Assembly: GCA_001600695.1 (NCBI GenBank)
Contig: BCKQ01000021.1
Location: forward strand, 62,001 to 126,000
Direction of reading: 5' to 3'
Length of the DNA: 64,000 nt
DNA from: Ascoidea asiatica
Lineage: Eukaryota; Ascomycota; Saccharomycetes; Ascoideales; Ascoideaceae
Every line of letters starts with the position of its first letter. Positions within the stretch are counted from its first letter, which is position 1. The translations under genes were made by a program, and so were the position numbers. Shown here piece after piece: positions 1 to 11,247 of the stretch. Under the pieces are notes generated by a model that did no database searches, was not told the DNA's origin, and saw only the letters and a program-made list of their open reading frames with translations.

Positions 1-175
1 TAAATAAAGAATAAGAGTAGCAGTGGTGGTTAGTGAACTAATATCGAATATCCTTTTTTTCCAAGAAAGCTCGAATTCTCCACTTCTTGAAGGATGATGA
101 TGATGATGATGATGATGAATATCAGTGGTCGTTGAAGAAGACCCATAAACACGGTCTTATCAACTAAACCGCTGT

Positions 176-181
176 CACGTG
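176..181. promoter_or_regulatory. CACGTG E-box
   Basis: One of nine CACGTG words in the window (also 6406, 8529, 10004, 14330, 41348, 48257, 59846 and 62948). All but the one overlapping the ACL4 stop are intergenic, mostly in promoters. CACGTG is the Cbf1 half of ribosomal and other promoters in Candida-type yeasts. Confidence 0.45.
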
Positions 182-679
182 GTCAGCTCTTTTTGAAACC
201 ATGTATAAGGAACTTCTTGTAATAAAATAGATAAATAAGTAACTGAAACTTAAATTTCACAACCTTTTAAACAATTTTTATTGATCTTTTCATATTTCCT
301 GATTAAATGTGCATCTTTTGACTTTGGAGGGTGTTTTAAAATAAAAGTTTATTTCATTTTCATTTTTTGTAGTTCGAATCCCCAACCAGAAGTTTTTTTT
401 TTTAATATGTGGAATAAAACTTATAAATTTAACCTATCAACTTTACAATATGTTGGAAGATATCAATTCCATTATACATTTGGAAAACCATAATTTTTTT
501 TTACCTACAGTTTGAGCTGTGCTAATAAGGTGCAATATCAATATTTTTACAAGATTATTCAAAGTTTCAATAAATGAAATTGAAATTTTGAATAATAATA
601 ATAATATATGGTAAGTAATGAACTGAATACAAAAACAAGCTTTCTCAATAGGAAAGTACCGAGGATAGTTTGATGCTTG

Positions 680-725
680 TTATGTAATAGCTTACGTGAT
701 TACGCAGTTTGCGGATATTACATAA
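680..725. promoter_or_regulatory. Inverted bZIP-like sites
   Basis: TTATGTAATA at 680-689 is mirrored by TATTACATAA at 716-725, a perfect 10-bp inverted repeat with a 26-nt spacer that itself contains TTACGTGATTACGC. TTRCRTAA-like words are typical targets of fungal bZIP factors. A role in driving the gene at 1371 is inferred from position only. Confidence 0.4.
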
Positions 726-1370
726 TCCGTGTCGTTGACCGTGCAGCCTTAAATAACTTAATTCTCTTTAATTCTCCAAATTCACTCAATATAAACACCA
801 GTAAATAAATAGATAAATAAATAAACATCTAAATAAATAAATAAATAATAATTCAACTGATTAAACTAAACTAAACTGATATGATATGATATGATATAAT
901 ACAATACAATATAATGAAATCAAATGTTATTCAATTCTGGTTTATATTCAATATTAATACTTTATTCTAAATATTATTTATAGTTCATTTTATCAATTCA
1001 ATTAAATTTATCCTTAAAGTCGGATTGACTCCTACTTTATATTATAATTAATATTATTCAATTCTATTTTGTTTTTTAATAGGAAATATATTAATACTAA
1101 ATATTAAATAAGAAACACTAAACACTTAATTCATAAAGCAATATCAATTCAATTTTAAAATTCAAACTATTTTCAATCTTTATTTTCTTTTCAATTCTTA
1201 TATTCTTATATTCTCATATTCTTATATTCTTATATTCTTATATTTCTTTATTCTCTTTTTTTCTCTTATAATATAACCTAATCTAATCTAATTCAAACTC
1301 TCATTTCTTTTCAAAAGAAATATATTGTACTATATATATATATACATATTATTATTTTCATTTAAAAAAA

Positions 1371-3116
1371 ATGAAATTAAAGACTTTAATATCTTCTCCT
1401 AAATCTCATTCAAATTCAAATTCAAATTCAAATTCAAATTCAAACCATGATTTAAATGATTCATCAATTAAAAGAAAATCTTCATTACCTCCAATAAATC
1501 AATATAATCCATTAAATTATTCTTCTGAATCTTCAAAAGTTTATGTAAATTCATTAAAAGCAAATTCAAGAAATAATTCATTAAGAAATAATTCTCTAAG
1601 AAACAATTCAAGAAATAATTTTTTAAGAAATTCATCATTTTCAAATTATATCAATGAAAATGAAAATGAAAATGAAAATGAAAATGAAAATGATTTAAGT
1701 TATAATGAAATTGATTTATTAACTACAAGAAATACTTTAAGAAATTCAACAATGAATTCTTCATCAAATCCATTAACAAATAATAATAATAATAATAATA
1801 ATAATACCAACAATAACAATAATCATAGTGCTGCTTTTGCAGCGGCTAAAGCTTTATCTAACGCTAGATCAAATTCAATTCAATCTTCAAATATTAATAA
1901 CTTAAATACTAGAAATAGAAATAGAAATAGAAATTCAAGCTTAAGTTTAAATAAATCTTTAAGAACTTCAAGTTTATCAAATAATAATTTCAATAATATC
2001 AATACTACTAATACTAATACTAATAATAATAGAAAATTTAACTCATTATCTAATTATAAAACTTCAAATAATGGTTTAATCTCAATATCTGGGATTCCTT
2101 CAACTAATCCAATAAACAACCCATTAAATCAAAGATTAAGAAGAAATTCAAATATTATTATAAATCAAAATAATTCAAGAAAAAAATCTTTAAATAATTT
2201 ATCAAAAAAAAATTCATTATTATCAATACAAAATTCAAATTCAAATTCAAAAAGAAATTCATTAAGAAATAATAATAATAATAATAATAATGATGAAATT
2301 ATAAAATCTTCAATTATTAAAAAAGGTAATTTAACTATAAAAAAATTAAAATTTATTGATCAAAATGGTATAACTAGAAAAATTGAAATTAAATTAATAA
2401 AATCTTTAAAAAATTATAATATTATAAAATCTACAATTATTCAATATCCTGTTTTAAATTATTGGAATAATTTTGATGAAACAATAAATTATAATAATAA
2501 TAATATTAATAATGAAAATATCAATGAAAATATAAATGAAATCTTTAATTATAATGATATTGAAAATAATTTAGATCAATTTGATATAAATGATGAAAAT
2601 ATTTTAAATTTAGATTCTTATATTGAACAAATTAATCAAGATGATAATGATGATAATGATGATGATGAAGATTTGGATTTAATATTAAATAATCATTTAC
2701 AAAATGAATTACTTACTACTAATAAAAATATTATCCAAAATAATAATAATATTAATGATGAAATTATTGAAAATTCAATGTTCTTAGATGCTGATGATAA
2801 TCATACTAAAAATTTAAACATTAATAATATAAATAATATAGATAATATTGAAGAAGAATCTTTATCTTCAGATGTAAAACATACTTATCAAAATAATTCC
2901 TCAATTTCAACTTCAATATCTAATTATGGTCCAAATAATAATTCAAATTCAATTGAAGAAACTAATAATCCAGATAATATAAATACCAATTTAGATAATA
3001 ATATAAATAATAATTTAAATAATAAATCAACTGTTGCAAATTTACTGAAATCTGCAATAAGTTATATTCCTGGTTTTAATAATGATCAAATTTCAAAATC
3101 TAATAATATTATTATC

Positions 3117-3151
<35 letters not shown>

Positions 3152-4760
3152 AGATGATTCAATTGGAAATAATTCTTTTTTCAATGATACTAAAGATGAA
3201 ATCACCTTAATTAAACCCAATAATAATATTAATAATAATAATAATAATGATAATGATACTGAAAATGAAAATGAAAATGAAAACTATTTGTCAATAAATA
3301 ATACTACTGGATCTTCTTTATCAAGTGTAGAGCCATTAAAATTTAATAAAAATGATCATAATGAAATTGATCATTCTATAGATAATCTACTACCTTCTCC
3401 TTTTATTCAAAGTAATAATATTCAACATTTAGATTCAAGTTCTCTAAAACATGTTAAAGTTCCAAGAAAATTAAAATCAACTCCATCTTTATTTTCTCAG
3501 CAATCAATAAATATTGCAAATAATAATCATGACGGTAATAATATCAATAACAAAAACAATAGTTTAAATATTAATTTTACTCCAAATAATAATAATAATA
3601 ATAATAACAATCAATTTGCTGGTAAGAAAAAATCAACTCCACTTTTAAATCAATTTGATGATATTCCTGTAAGGTCAATTGAAAGATTACCTGAAGTACA
3701 AATGAAAAGAAAATCTTCATTAAATTCATCACCTTTACCAACTCCAACTTCAACATTAATTCCAACCCCAAGATTACAATTAGATACTAAATTTCCTTCA
3801 AATTCAAATTTTGAAAGTCAAAGTAGTGAAATTTTATCTCCTATTAATAATAATGGTATTCTGAATAATTTCAATAATAGTAATGGTAATAGTAATTCAT
3901 CTCAATTAACTCCTCCAACATCTACTTCATTTTCGAATAACTCTTCACCTGCTAAAAAAGCTAATGTGAATTTTGCTAAAGGAGTTCAATTTATTGATTC
4001 TGATAAAGAATCAGAAATTGATTTTCAAAATAAAAGTTTACAATCTAATCAAAAAGTTATTTCAGAAGAACAAATGTATGAAAGAGCTTTAGAAATTGCA
4101 AGAGCAAAAGTTTATTCAATTCAACCAAAAAAAGATATAGAAAATAATAATGTTGAAAATTCTAATGATTATGATAGTAATATTAACAATATTAAATTAC
4201 CAGAAATTGAAGAAAATACTTCTAGAACTAAATCTTTAACAAACTCTTTACTAAGAGTCAAACCTGGTAGATTTTATGAAAATTCTGAGAGTCATTCGTA
4301 TTCCTTATTATCATCCAGTGTTACATCATTTAATAAAATTAAAAATGATAAAAATAATAAAAATCATTCAAAACCAGATTTATTTAGATCTCAAAAAGGA
4401 TTTTCAAGTCATTCATTAAGAAATAAGACTCCAGAAGAAAAGATAAAAACTACAAAGCCAAGAAAATTAACTAAAAAACAAAAAAAATTTCTTGCAGAAA
4501 AAAATAAACTTGAACAAATGGATATAAAACAAGAAATTGCAAAACTTCAAAACAGAACTTTAAATAATGAATATAAAAATAATGATAAAACGCTGTCTGA
4601 TATAATGGAAACTAATAATGAAGATGAAAAATCAGATGGTGTTTTGAATTCAGAATCTAATTTGAATAATCAAGAAAAAGTTAAAACTTCTTCACATAGT
4701 CGAAATCATTCTAAATCAGGACATAAGTTCAAATTTAAAAACTTATTTTCAAGATTTTAA
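1371..4760 (+). CDS. Asn/Ser-rich protein of unknown function
   Basis: The product is 1129 residues and I do not recognise the family. Most of it is low complexity: Asn runs, Asn-Ser and Glu-Asn repeats in the first 300 residues, and acidic Asn/Asp stretches in the middle. Non-repetitive islands look conserved: a basic segment around residues 320-365 (KKGNLTIKKLKF), a short hydrophobic stretch (LLKSAISYIPGF) near 560, a segment near 870-920 (NFAKGVQFIDSD, then QMYERALEIARAKVY), and a basic coiled-coil-like region near 1025-1065 (KKQKKFLAEKNKLEQ). The tail KFKFKNLFSRF is basic and aromatic, which might touch membranes. There is no signal peptide and no clear transmembrane helix. The ATG follows an A-rich leader. 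It could be a cell-cortex or scaffold protein, but that is a guess. Confidence 0.85.
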
Positions 4761-5026
4761 AGTTTTGAAATAATAATTTTTTTTTTTATATTCTTTTCAA
4801 ACATTTTCAAACTTATATTATATAATACATTCAATGAACGTTACATTTTAAACAGTAAAAATATTCTTGACAACGATACATAGTAAAAAAATATTACAAC
4901 TACGATTTTTATTATTATTGTAATTACTAATATGAATACAAATTGATTTTAATGAAATAATATTTGAAATTAAATAGAAATATATTATTATTTATATTAT
5001 GATTATTATTATTATTGTTATTAAAT

Positions 5027-5422
5027 TTAAGCTTCTACAGCAAGACGACCTTTTGGATTAGTAATTTTTAAACCAAAAGCTTTAGCTTTCTTTAAAATAT
5101 CAACTCTATTTCTTGAAGAAACATTATGAGCAATTTCAGCAGCATAAGATCTTGTATGTAATAATAATAAATCTAAATCTGAAACATTATTAACTAAGAA
5201 AGCTTTATGACCAGAAGGCATCATACCTTTAGTTTTTTTATTTGAACCAAAACCTATTTTTGGTTGAGGAATTGTACCTCTAAAACGACGTCTAACACAT
5301 GAATCAATACCTTTTTGTTTTCTCCAATTTTCAGAAACTCTTGCATAACGATCAGAATGATGACGTTTAAAAGTTTTTTTATATTTCTTAACAATTTTTG
5401 GGTGAGGTAATGAGGCAGCCAT
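5027..5422 (-). CDS. RPL32: 60S ribosomal protein L32 (eL32)
   Basis: A 131-residue eL32, the usual length for yeast (about 130). The start ([16 protein letters not shown]), the RHHSDRY motif, the WRKQKGID segment, RRRFRG and the C-terminal [10 protein letters not shown] are family hallmarks. The protein belongs to the large ribosomal subunit. On the coding strand a TACTAAC branch point (5447-5441) is followed by an AG (ending at 5423) that abuts the ATG directly, so the transcript probably has a 5'-UTR intron. Ribosomal protein genes are the class most often carrying 5' introns in budding yeasts. Its GC-rich upstream patch with CACGTG lies about 1 kb away at 6.36-6.72 kb, as expected if the first exon is distant. 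Confidence 0.98.
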   Translation of the reverse strand: MAASLPHPKIVKKYKKTFKRHHSDRYARVSENWRKQKGIDSCVRRRFRGTIPQPKIGFGSNKKTKGMMPSGHKAFLVNNVSDLDLLLLHTRSYAAEIAHNVSSRNRVDILKKAKAFGLKITNPKGRLAVEA

Positions 5423-6253
5423 CTAATATGATATAAGAAAGTTAGTAAAAAAATTCAAATTTAATTTTAAGTTAAAGATATGAAAAGCTAAAATATATTG
5501 AAAATTATTAAAGAAAAGCATTCCGAACTTATCCACTTTTTTTGAAATTATTTAGCTTTGAATGAATAGAAGGGAAGAAAGTTGAAAGGATATTCAAGTG
5601 ATAAATAGAAAGAAAATATTTAATTTTGGATGAGAATAACAAGAATATGAATATTAACACTTCTAGTTTCTATAATTATTATGATTATGCTTCAAAACTG
5701 AAAAACAAGTAATTACAGAAGCAATATAATTTCTAAAACTCGTTTATATTTATATCGATGTCTTAAAGCTTGGATATATTATTTAGTTCTTGATTATCTT
5801 GAATAGTAGTTTTCAATAAACACAGTTTTAGTTACATTAAAAATATGGATTATAAAACTGAAGTTAGGTCACTTTCCATTTTTTTTCTTGACAACGATTT
5901 TTTAAATTTGATAAGTACTTATGATAAGTTTCTTATATACTATTTGAATAAATAACTTTCTTCATTATATTATTCTAAATTACAATGTATGAATAACAAG
6001 GGAAAACAATAATTTTTAAAGAAAAATATACTACATTAAGTTCTTATAGATTTTTTTATAGGATAAAGTTCACTATTTTTATTATTCCCATTAATGTTAT
6101 TTGATATTCCTTAACTTTTCTAAAACTGATCCATTTTGATTAATTTCAATTATTTTCAATTATTTTCAATTATTTTCAATTATTTTCACTTAATCATTTC
6201 TTGCTGGATATATCTTATATATTTTAATTATTCATTGATAAATTTTGACATAC
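5423..6253 (-). other. RPL32: Candidate 5'-UTR intron of RPL32
   Basis: The 3' end is strong: TACTAAC at 5447-5441, a pyrimidine-rich gap, and TAG immediately before the ATG at 5422. The 5' end is less certain. The best match I found is AAAG followed by GTATGT at 6253-6248, giving an intron of about 830 nt. No canonical GTAAGT or GTATGT lies nearer. This length is long but possible for a ribosomal protein gene. Confidence 0.45.
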
Positions 6254-7574
6254 CTTTGTTTATTATTATTCTTGAACTATTGTTAATTTTTAGATATTTT
6301 TACAATAATTTTAATATATTTATTTTTACCTTAGTTATAATATCAAATTGAAATTACAATTAATTTTGTCTATTTCAGAAAACTAGCTCATAAACTTTGG
6401 AGAGGCACGTGAAGCTCAATTTGATGGTTTATTTGGCAATGTGGAAGTGGAAAAGAAATTTCGAGGATTTTCAGCTTCAGTCGCTGAGAAACAGCAACAA
6501 ATGGAAAAAACTGATGTCAGGTGATTTACAAACTTTGAGAAGTGTTGCTCAATGAGACTGGTTTTGAAAGTTAGTACAGCCCTGGTTGAAAACACCTGAT
6601 TGCAAATAAGAGCCCTTTTTATTAATTATCCTGAAAAAGTGAGTTTTTGCCCTGATATATTCGAGCACTTGTCCTACTTTGCCTTATATGATATAGAGTT
6701 AAGTTAAGTGCTGGTTGTCGTTGAGGATTTCTAAGATAATTCAATAATCACTTTTTTTATCATTTTCTATTAGACGTATTTTAAAAGGAGAGAAATTAAA
6801 AATATTGAAATTAAAAAAAATAATAATTACTTTGCTTCAAGTTTATTAAAATGTTCTTGGAGTTTGAAAATTACTAAAATTACTTTACCTATTTTATTAT
6901 ATGGAAAATTATTTTATTTTTTTTAAAATTGTTCTTTTCATTTAACTAAAGGTTATATAAATATTTAACAAGAAATAGAAATAGTTTAATTACTTTTTAT
7001 TAACTTTTTTCTTTAAATATGTTCAAAAAAATATTACTTTTAGTAATAGTGATTGTAAATATTGAAAATATAAAACTTGTTTACCTAAATTGTGTATAAT
7101 GACGCACTCCATACTTGATTAAACCAGTATTTTACTTTATTTTACTTTAAATAGAAACCTTGTCAATATTTTTTGGAATTTCTTAAAAATACTTACAAAT
7201 ATTATAAAATATTATTATAATTAAGGAATCTTTTTTTTTAAAACAAGGTCTAAATTTTCAAATGTTTATTGAAATTCATTAATAAGAAATGAACTGAATA
7301 CTCTTTTAAAGAATTATTATAAATTATAAATTATAAATCATTATTAATCAATAATTTATGAGACTTAAGTTACTTTAGTAACAAAAATTTAAAAGAAACT
7401 GTTATTATTTTCAAGATAGAAAAAAAAATATAAAAAAAAAAATAGGTAAAAAAATAGGTAAAAAAATAAGATAATAAAAATGAAACTGAAAACAAATTTA
7501 TTTAAAATTTGGTATAGTTTCTTGATAATGCAATAATTATTGAAAATTTAAAAATTCTTTTACAAGAAGTTTAA
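5423..7574. other. Long intergenic region RPL32-RLP24
   Basis: About 2.1 kb with no supported coding gene; the one open frame (6136-6351) is low-complexity Asn/Phe/Ile and untrustworthy. The RPL32-proximal part is probably its 5'-UTR intron. A patch at about 6365-6720 is clearly richer in GC than its surroundings, contains CACGTG at 6406-6411 and is the best candidate for the RPL32 promoter. From 6720 to 7574 it is A/T-rich and holds the 3' flank of RLP24. The repeat TTTTCAATTA occurs five times in tandem near 6145-6190. Confidence 0.5.
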
Positions 7575-8301
7575 TTAGATTCTAATTTTTTTCTTTTTAG
7601 ATAATCTTTTACTTTTAAGAATAATTTCTTGTTTCTGTTCTTCTTCTTCACTTTGTTCTTCATCAAGATCCATTTCTTCATCTTCATCTTGACTTTCTTC
7701 AAGTTCTTCATCATCATCATCTTGTTCTTCTTGTTCTTGTAATTCTTTTTGTTTTTGTTGTTTTAATAATTTTCTTTCAGCTTTTTGTAAATTCTTTGCA
7801 ATTTCAACTTCTCTCATTTTTAATAATTCTGGATGTTTTTCAATTAATTTTTTATCAGCAATTAATTGTTTTTCTTTATTACCTTTCATTCTATTTTTAT
7901 AAAATGCTTTTTCTCTTTTCATTCTAATATCTTCAATTTTATTAATTGCAGATAAAGTATTTTGAACTAAATCTCTATTATAACGTATTGGTATATTTCT
8001 TTTTGTTGAAAAATTTAAAGTTGTATCTATTGTTAATTCTTTACCACTACTTTTTCTAAATGCTTTTGTCCATTTTAATTTTCTTGGATTACGACGATGT
8101 TTAAAAGATTTATGACATTTAGATGTACAAAATCTAAATTCTTTTGAATCATTTCTTACAAACATTATTCCATGTCCTGGCTATTATATTGTAATAGATA
8201 ATTGTTAGTAATTGAAATATATTATAAAGTAATAAGAGACTTGAGAATAATTTACTTACATATACAGGAGCAGAACAAAAATGACACTGATAAATTCTCA
8301 T
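7575..8301 (-). CDS. RLP24: Ribosome biogenesis protein Rlp24 (spliced)
   Basis: Two exons: 8301-8260 (14 codons) and 8180-7575, giving 215 residues (about 199 in S. cerevisiae). Exon 1 encodes [14 protein letters not shown] and completes the eL24-type zinc finger with Cys6, Cys9, Cys32 and Cys36. [14 protein letters not shown] followed by SSGKEL separates Rlp24 from ribosomal eL24. Rlp24 holds the eL24 site on pre-60S particles and recruits the AAA-ATPase Drg1, which releases it in the cytoplasm. The C-terminal tail is long and acidic with a basic end, as expected for the Drg1-binding region. Reading exon 2 alone would wrongly start at an internal Met and lose half of the zinc finger. Confidence 0.95.
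8181..8259 (-). other. RLP24: RLP24 intron
   Basis: A 79-nt intron with GTAAGT at its 5' end (8259), a perfect TACTAAC branch point (8210-8204) and AG at 8182-8181. Splicing is in phase 0 and joins Tyr14 to Pro15 of the zinc-finger region. Confidence 0.93.
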
Positions 8302-8742
8302 ATTGATATAGTATTATATTATATTAAATGATTGATATATATTATTATGTTATTAATATTATTATATTATTATATTATTATATTATTATATTATTATTAA
8401 TAATGTTATATATCTATTTCATTCTCAAATATTTCAATTATTTCAATTATTTTTCAATGAAGTTTTTCACCGGTAAGAAAAAATAAAAAAAATTAAAATT
8501 TTAAACAAAATATATATATAAAGTTTAGCACGTGATTAAAGTATGAAGGATAAGAAAGAATGTAATTAAATAGAGACCAAAATTATGGAACTTGTTATTA
8601 TCTTGTTTTATTATTGTTTATTAATGAATAATTTATTGACTGAGGTAAGAATGAATTAAAATAACTAAGAAAGTAAGTAAGTAAGTAATTAAATGATTAT
8701 ATAAAATAGTAGATAAGATTATATAAATGATTGAATAGGTAA
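8302..8742. promoter_or_regulatory. RLP24 promoter / MOB2 3' flank
   Basis: A/T-rich spacer. TATTATTA repeats at about 8345-8400 lie just upstream of RLP24. A CACGTG E-box at 8529-8534 (TAGCACGTGATTA) is about 230 bp upstream of the RLP24 ATG and is a plausible Cbf1-type site. No coding sequence is visible. Confidence 0.5.
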
Positions 8743-9666
8743 TTAATTTGAATCTTTTGAAGGATAACTAATTTTACCTTGTTTTTCAAGAGCATTAATT
8801 AAAGGTAATAATGGTTTTAAATCATTTTTTTCAATTAAATTAAATTCATTAATAAAACTTATAAAATGACTAAAAAAAGAATTAAAATGAGCTTCTAAAG
8901 AAAGGTGAATAATTTTATCAAAATGATTATAATAAATATGAGAAAAGATTTTAAACATTTCAATTAAAATTTTTTTACAATCATTTAAAAAATTAGTTGG
9001 AAATGGAATATTATTCTTTGTTGGAAATATTGATTGATCATTAATTTTATCATTAATTGAATTTAAAGTTAATTCAATATATTGTTTTGCAGGTAAATTT
9101 AAATTTTTATTTGATTGTTGATCATAATAATAATAAATAAAATTTGAACCTGCATTCATATTTGGGTATAAATCATTTGATAAAAAATCTTGAATTATAT
9201 CAATAAATTGATTTAAATTTGTAAATAATTCAAAAATATTTAAAGCTAACCATTCTTTATAATCTACATATTTTGGTAATTGAACTATGGTTTTAAAAGA
9301 ACCTTTAACAACTGCAGATCTTATAAATGGATCACATAAAAATAAAGGTATATCATTATTATAATTTGAATTATTTGAATTATTTGAAGTATTTGAAGTA
9401 TTTAAAGAATTATTTGTATTTGTTGTATTTATACTTGAATTTGTAATTGAAGAATTTGAAGAAGTAATTTTACTTGAGTTATTGTTATTGTTATTGTTAT
9501 TGTTATTACTTGTATTGGTAATATTTGTATTATTTAATAAACCTTGTGGTTGTCTAGAAGCGATAATTTGATTATTTGAATTATAATTTGAATTTGATAT
9601 TATTGGATTCTTATTTTTTTTTGAATTACGAGATGTGAAACCTCTAATTGAAGAAAAAAATGACAT
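8743..9666 (-). CDS. MOB2: Mob2, activator of the Cbk1 (NDR) kinase
   Basis: A 307-residue Mob-family protein. The N-terminus MSFF...RNSKKNKN matches the Mob2 start, so I chose the ATG at 9666; an in-frame ATG three codons upstream (9675) is possible. Residues about 20-95 are an Asn/Ser/Thr-rich insertion. The Mob domain follows: LFLCDPFIR, VKGSFKTIVQLPKYVD, NIFELFTNLNQF, YPNMNAG, the FPTKNN...PFP segment and HIYYNHFDKIIHLSLEAHFNSFFSHFI. In yeast Mob2 binds and activates Cbk1 in the RAM pathway, controlling polarised growth and daughter-specific transcription. The sequence separates it from Mob1, which serves the mitotic exit network. Confidence 0.96.
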   Translation of the reverse strand: MSFFSSIRGFTSRNSKKNKNPIISNSNYNSNNQIIASRQPQGLLNNTNITNTSNNNNNNNNNNSSKITSSNSSITNSSINTTNTNNSLNTSNTSNNSNNSNYNNDIPLFLCDPFIRSAVVKGSFKTIVQLPKYVDYKEWLALNIFELFTNLNQFIDIIQDFLSNDLYPNMNAGSNFIYYYYDQQSNKNLNLPAKQYIELTLNSINDKINDQSIFPTKNNIPFPTNFLNDCKKILIEMFKIFSHIYYNHFDKIIHLSLEAHFNSFFSHFISFINEFNLIEKNDLKPLLPLINALEKQGKISYPSKDSN

Positions 9667-10506
9667 ACTGAACATAAATGATAAAAGAGTGTGATTAAAA
9701 ATAAATAAGAAATAAGAAATAAGAAATAAGAAATAAGAAATTGAATGAAATGAAATGAATATATATGAATGTATATATGTGAATATATATATAATAAAAG
9801 ATTGAATTAATTGAGTGAGTTGAATTGAATAGAATAGAATATAATAGAAATGAGATGAAGTAAATGAATAAATAGTGAAAGAGTGTATTTATTAGTACTA
9901 GTAGTGGCAGTAGTAGTGGCAGTTGTGGTGCTGGTGCTGGTGTTTCTCTCGGTCTCACTAACAAATGAACAACAAACAGAGAAAGAAAAACAGGAGGAAG
10001 GAGCACGTGCACATAGGAGACCAGTTAGAGGGATACACCGACAACTGTGCTGATTACTAATGCATTACCTAACCGCCCTGCCCGTCCGACACTCCGCGTG
10101 CTGCACTCCGCATCCGTGGCTGGACACTTTGACACCCTGCGCGGATTCCCAAATTCGAGTCTTATTACTGCTATTACTGCTATTACTGCTATTACTGCTA
10201 TTACTACACAAAACTACCACACTGTGAAAATATCATTATTCATATTCATATTCATATTCATATTCATATCCATAGTTATTTATTATTTATTATTTATTAT
10301 TGATATTATTTATATTATTTATATTATTCTCTGAAGTCAAATATATTCAATAGATATACAAATACATATGTCATAAATAGTATATAATCAGTATATTTTA
10401 TTCAGTTTTCTATAATTCTCGAGATATACTTCATATTCTATTCATTACTTTATACAAGATAATTAGTAAATAGTGATTAGTAAATAGTGATTAGTAAATA
10501 GTAAAT
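9667..10506. promoter_or_regulatory. Divergent MOB2/RKI1 promoter region
   Basis: Contains a GC-rich island at about 9900-10165 with CACGTG at 10004-10009. Simple repeats flank it: AATAAG units at 9706-9738, a 9-bp TATTACTGC repeat at about 10163-10205, and TATTCA hexamers at about 10227-10268. Short open frames across it are by-products of the repeats and have no protein character. The island is probably the shared promoter of MOB2 (leftward) and RKI1 (rightward). Confidence 0.55.
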
Positions 10507-11247
10507 ATGTCAGTATCAAATTTAGAATTAGCTAAAAAAGCTGCAGCATATCGAGCAGTTGATGAAAATGTACCAAAAGATGTAAAACTTATTGGAATTG
10601 GTTCAGGTTCAACTGTAGTTTATGCAGCTGAAAGAATTGGTCAATTATCAAATAAAAATCAATTTATTTGTATTCCAACTTCATTTCAATCAAAACAATT
10701 AATTTTTGATAATAATTTAAGATTAGGTACAATTGATCAATATCTTGAAATTGATATAACTTTTGATGGTGCTGATGAAGTTGATAAAAATTTAAATTGT
10801 ATTAAAGGTGGTGGTGCATGTTTATTTCAAGAAAAATTAGTTGCTTCATGTTCAAAAAAATTAATAATTATTGCAGATTTTAGGAAAAAATCTAAAAATT
10901 TCTTAGGTCAAAATTGGCATAATGGTATACCGATTGAAGTTGTACCAATAGCTTGGATTAAAGTTAAAAGAGATTTAATTAGATTTGGTGCAAAAAATGT
11001 AATTTTAAGACAAGGTGGTACTCAAAAAGCAGGTCCTGTAGTAACTGATAATGGTAATTTTATTATGGATGCTGATTTTGGTATAATTGATGGTGATATA
11101 AAACATTTAAATGAAAAAATACGAACTTTAGTTGGAGTTGTTGAAACTGGTTTATTTGTTAATATGGTTGAAAAATGTTATTTTGGTAATAATGATGGTT
11201 CTGTATCTACCATATCTCATACCACCACTCCAGTCACCAATCAATAA
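10507..11247 (+). CDS. RKI1: Ribose-5-phosphate isomerase
   Basis: A 246-residue RpiA-type isomerase that interconverts ribose-5-phosphate and ribulose-5-phosphate in the non-oxidative pentose phosphate pathway (cytosol). Visible motifs are [11 protein letters not shown] (30-40, phosphate/substrate loop), TFDGADEVD (85-93, with catalytic Asp residues) and [12 protein letters not shown] (99-110, with the catalytic Lys/Glu region), plus [17 protein letters not shown] further on. Length is close to the yeast enzyme (about 258). The C-terminal Ser/Thr tail after YFGNNDGS is not conserved. It is transcribed away from MOB2 across a GC-rich divergent promoter. Confidence 0.97.
   Translation: MSVSNLELAKKAAAYRAVDENVPKDVKLIGIGSGSTVVYAAERIGQLSNKNQFICIPTSFQSKQLIFDNNLRLGTIDQYLEIDITFDGADEVDKNLNCIKGGGACLFQEKLVASCSKKLIIIADFRKKSKNFLGQNWHNGIPIEVVPIAWIKVKRDLIRFGAKNVILRQGGTQKAGPVVTDNGNFIMDADFGIIDGDIKHLNEKIRTLVGVVETGLFVNMVEKCYFGNNDGSVSTISHTTTPVTNQ

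Larger units (their letters stand above)
1..1370. promoter_or_regulatory. Upstream region of the first gene
   Basis: No credible gene. It holds a CACGTG E-box at 176-181, an orphan B-box-like word with a T-run near 372-403, and a moderately GC-rich patch at about 600-760 containing a 10-bp inverted repeat (680-689 and 716-725) around TTACGTGA. From about 780 to 1370 it is A/T-rich with short tandem repeats (AAAT, ATATG, TTCTTATA), typical of the 5' flank and leader of an AT-rich yeast gene. The patch at 600-760 is the likeliest promoter core for the gene starting at 1371; that is inference. Confidence 0.5.

Noticed and set aside
360-395. tRNA-like 3' half
   Set aside because: The B-box-like word is present, but no A-box, anticodon stem or acceptor pairing can be formed upstream.
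281-493. 70-codon open frame near the left edge
   Set aside because: Rich in Phe/Ile with no recognisable protein character and no upstream signal. It overlaps the orphan B-box-like word and T-run.
3577-3771. Antisense frame within the first gene
   Set aside because: It is the shadow of the Asn-rich coding strand.
9695-10334. Short frames (105 and 95 codons) in the MOB2/RKI1 region
   Set aside because: They translate simple repeats and the GC-rich island, with biased composition and no conserved features.
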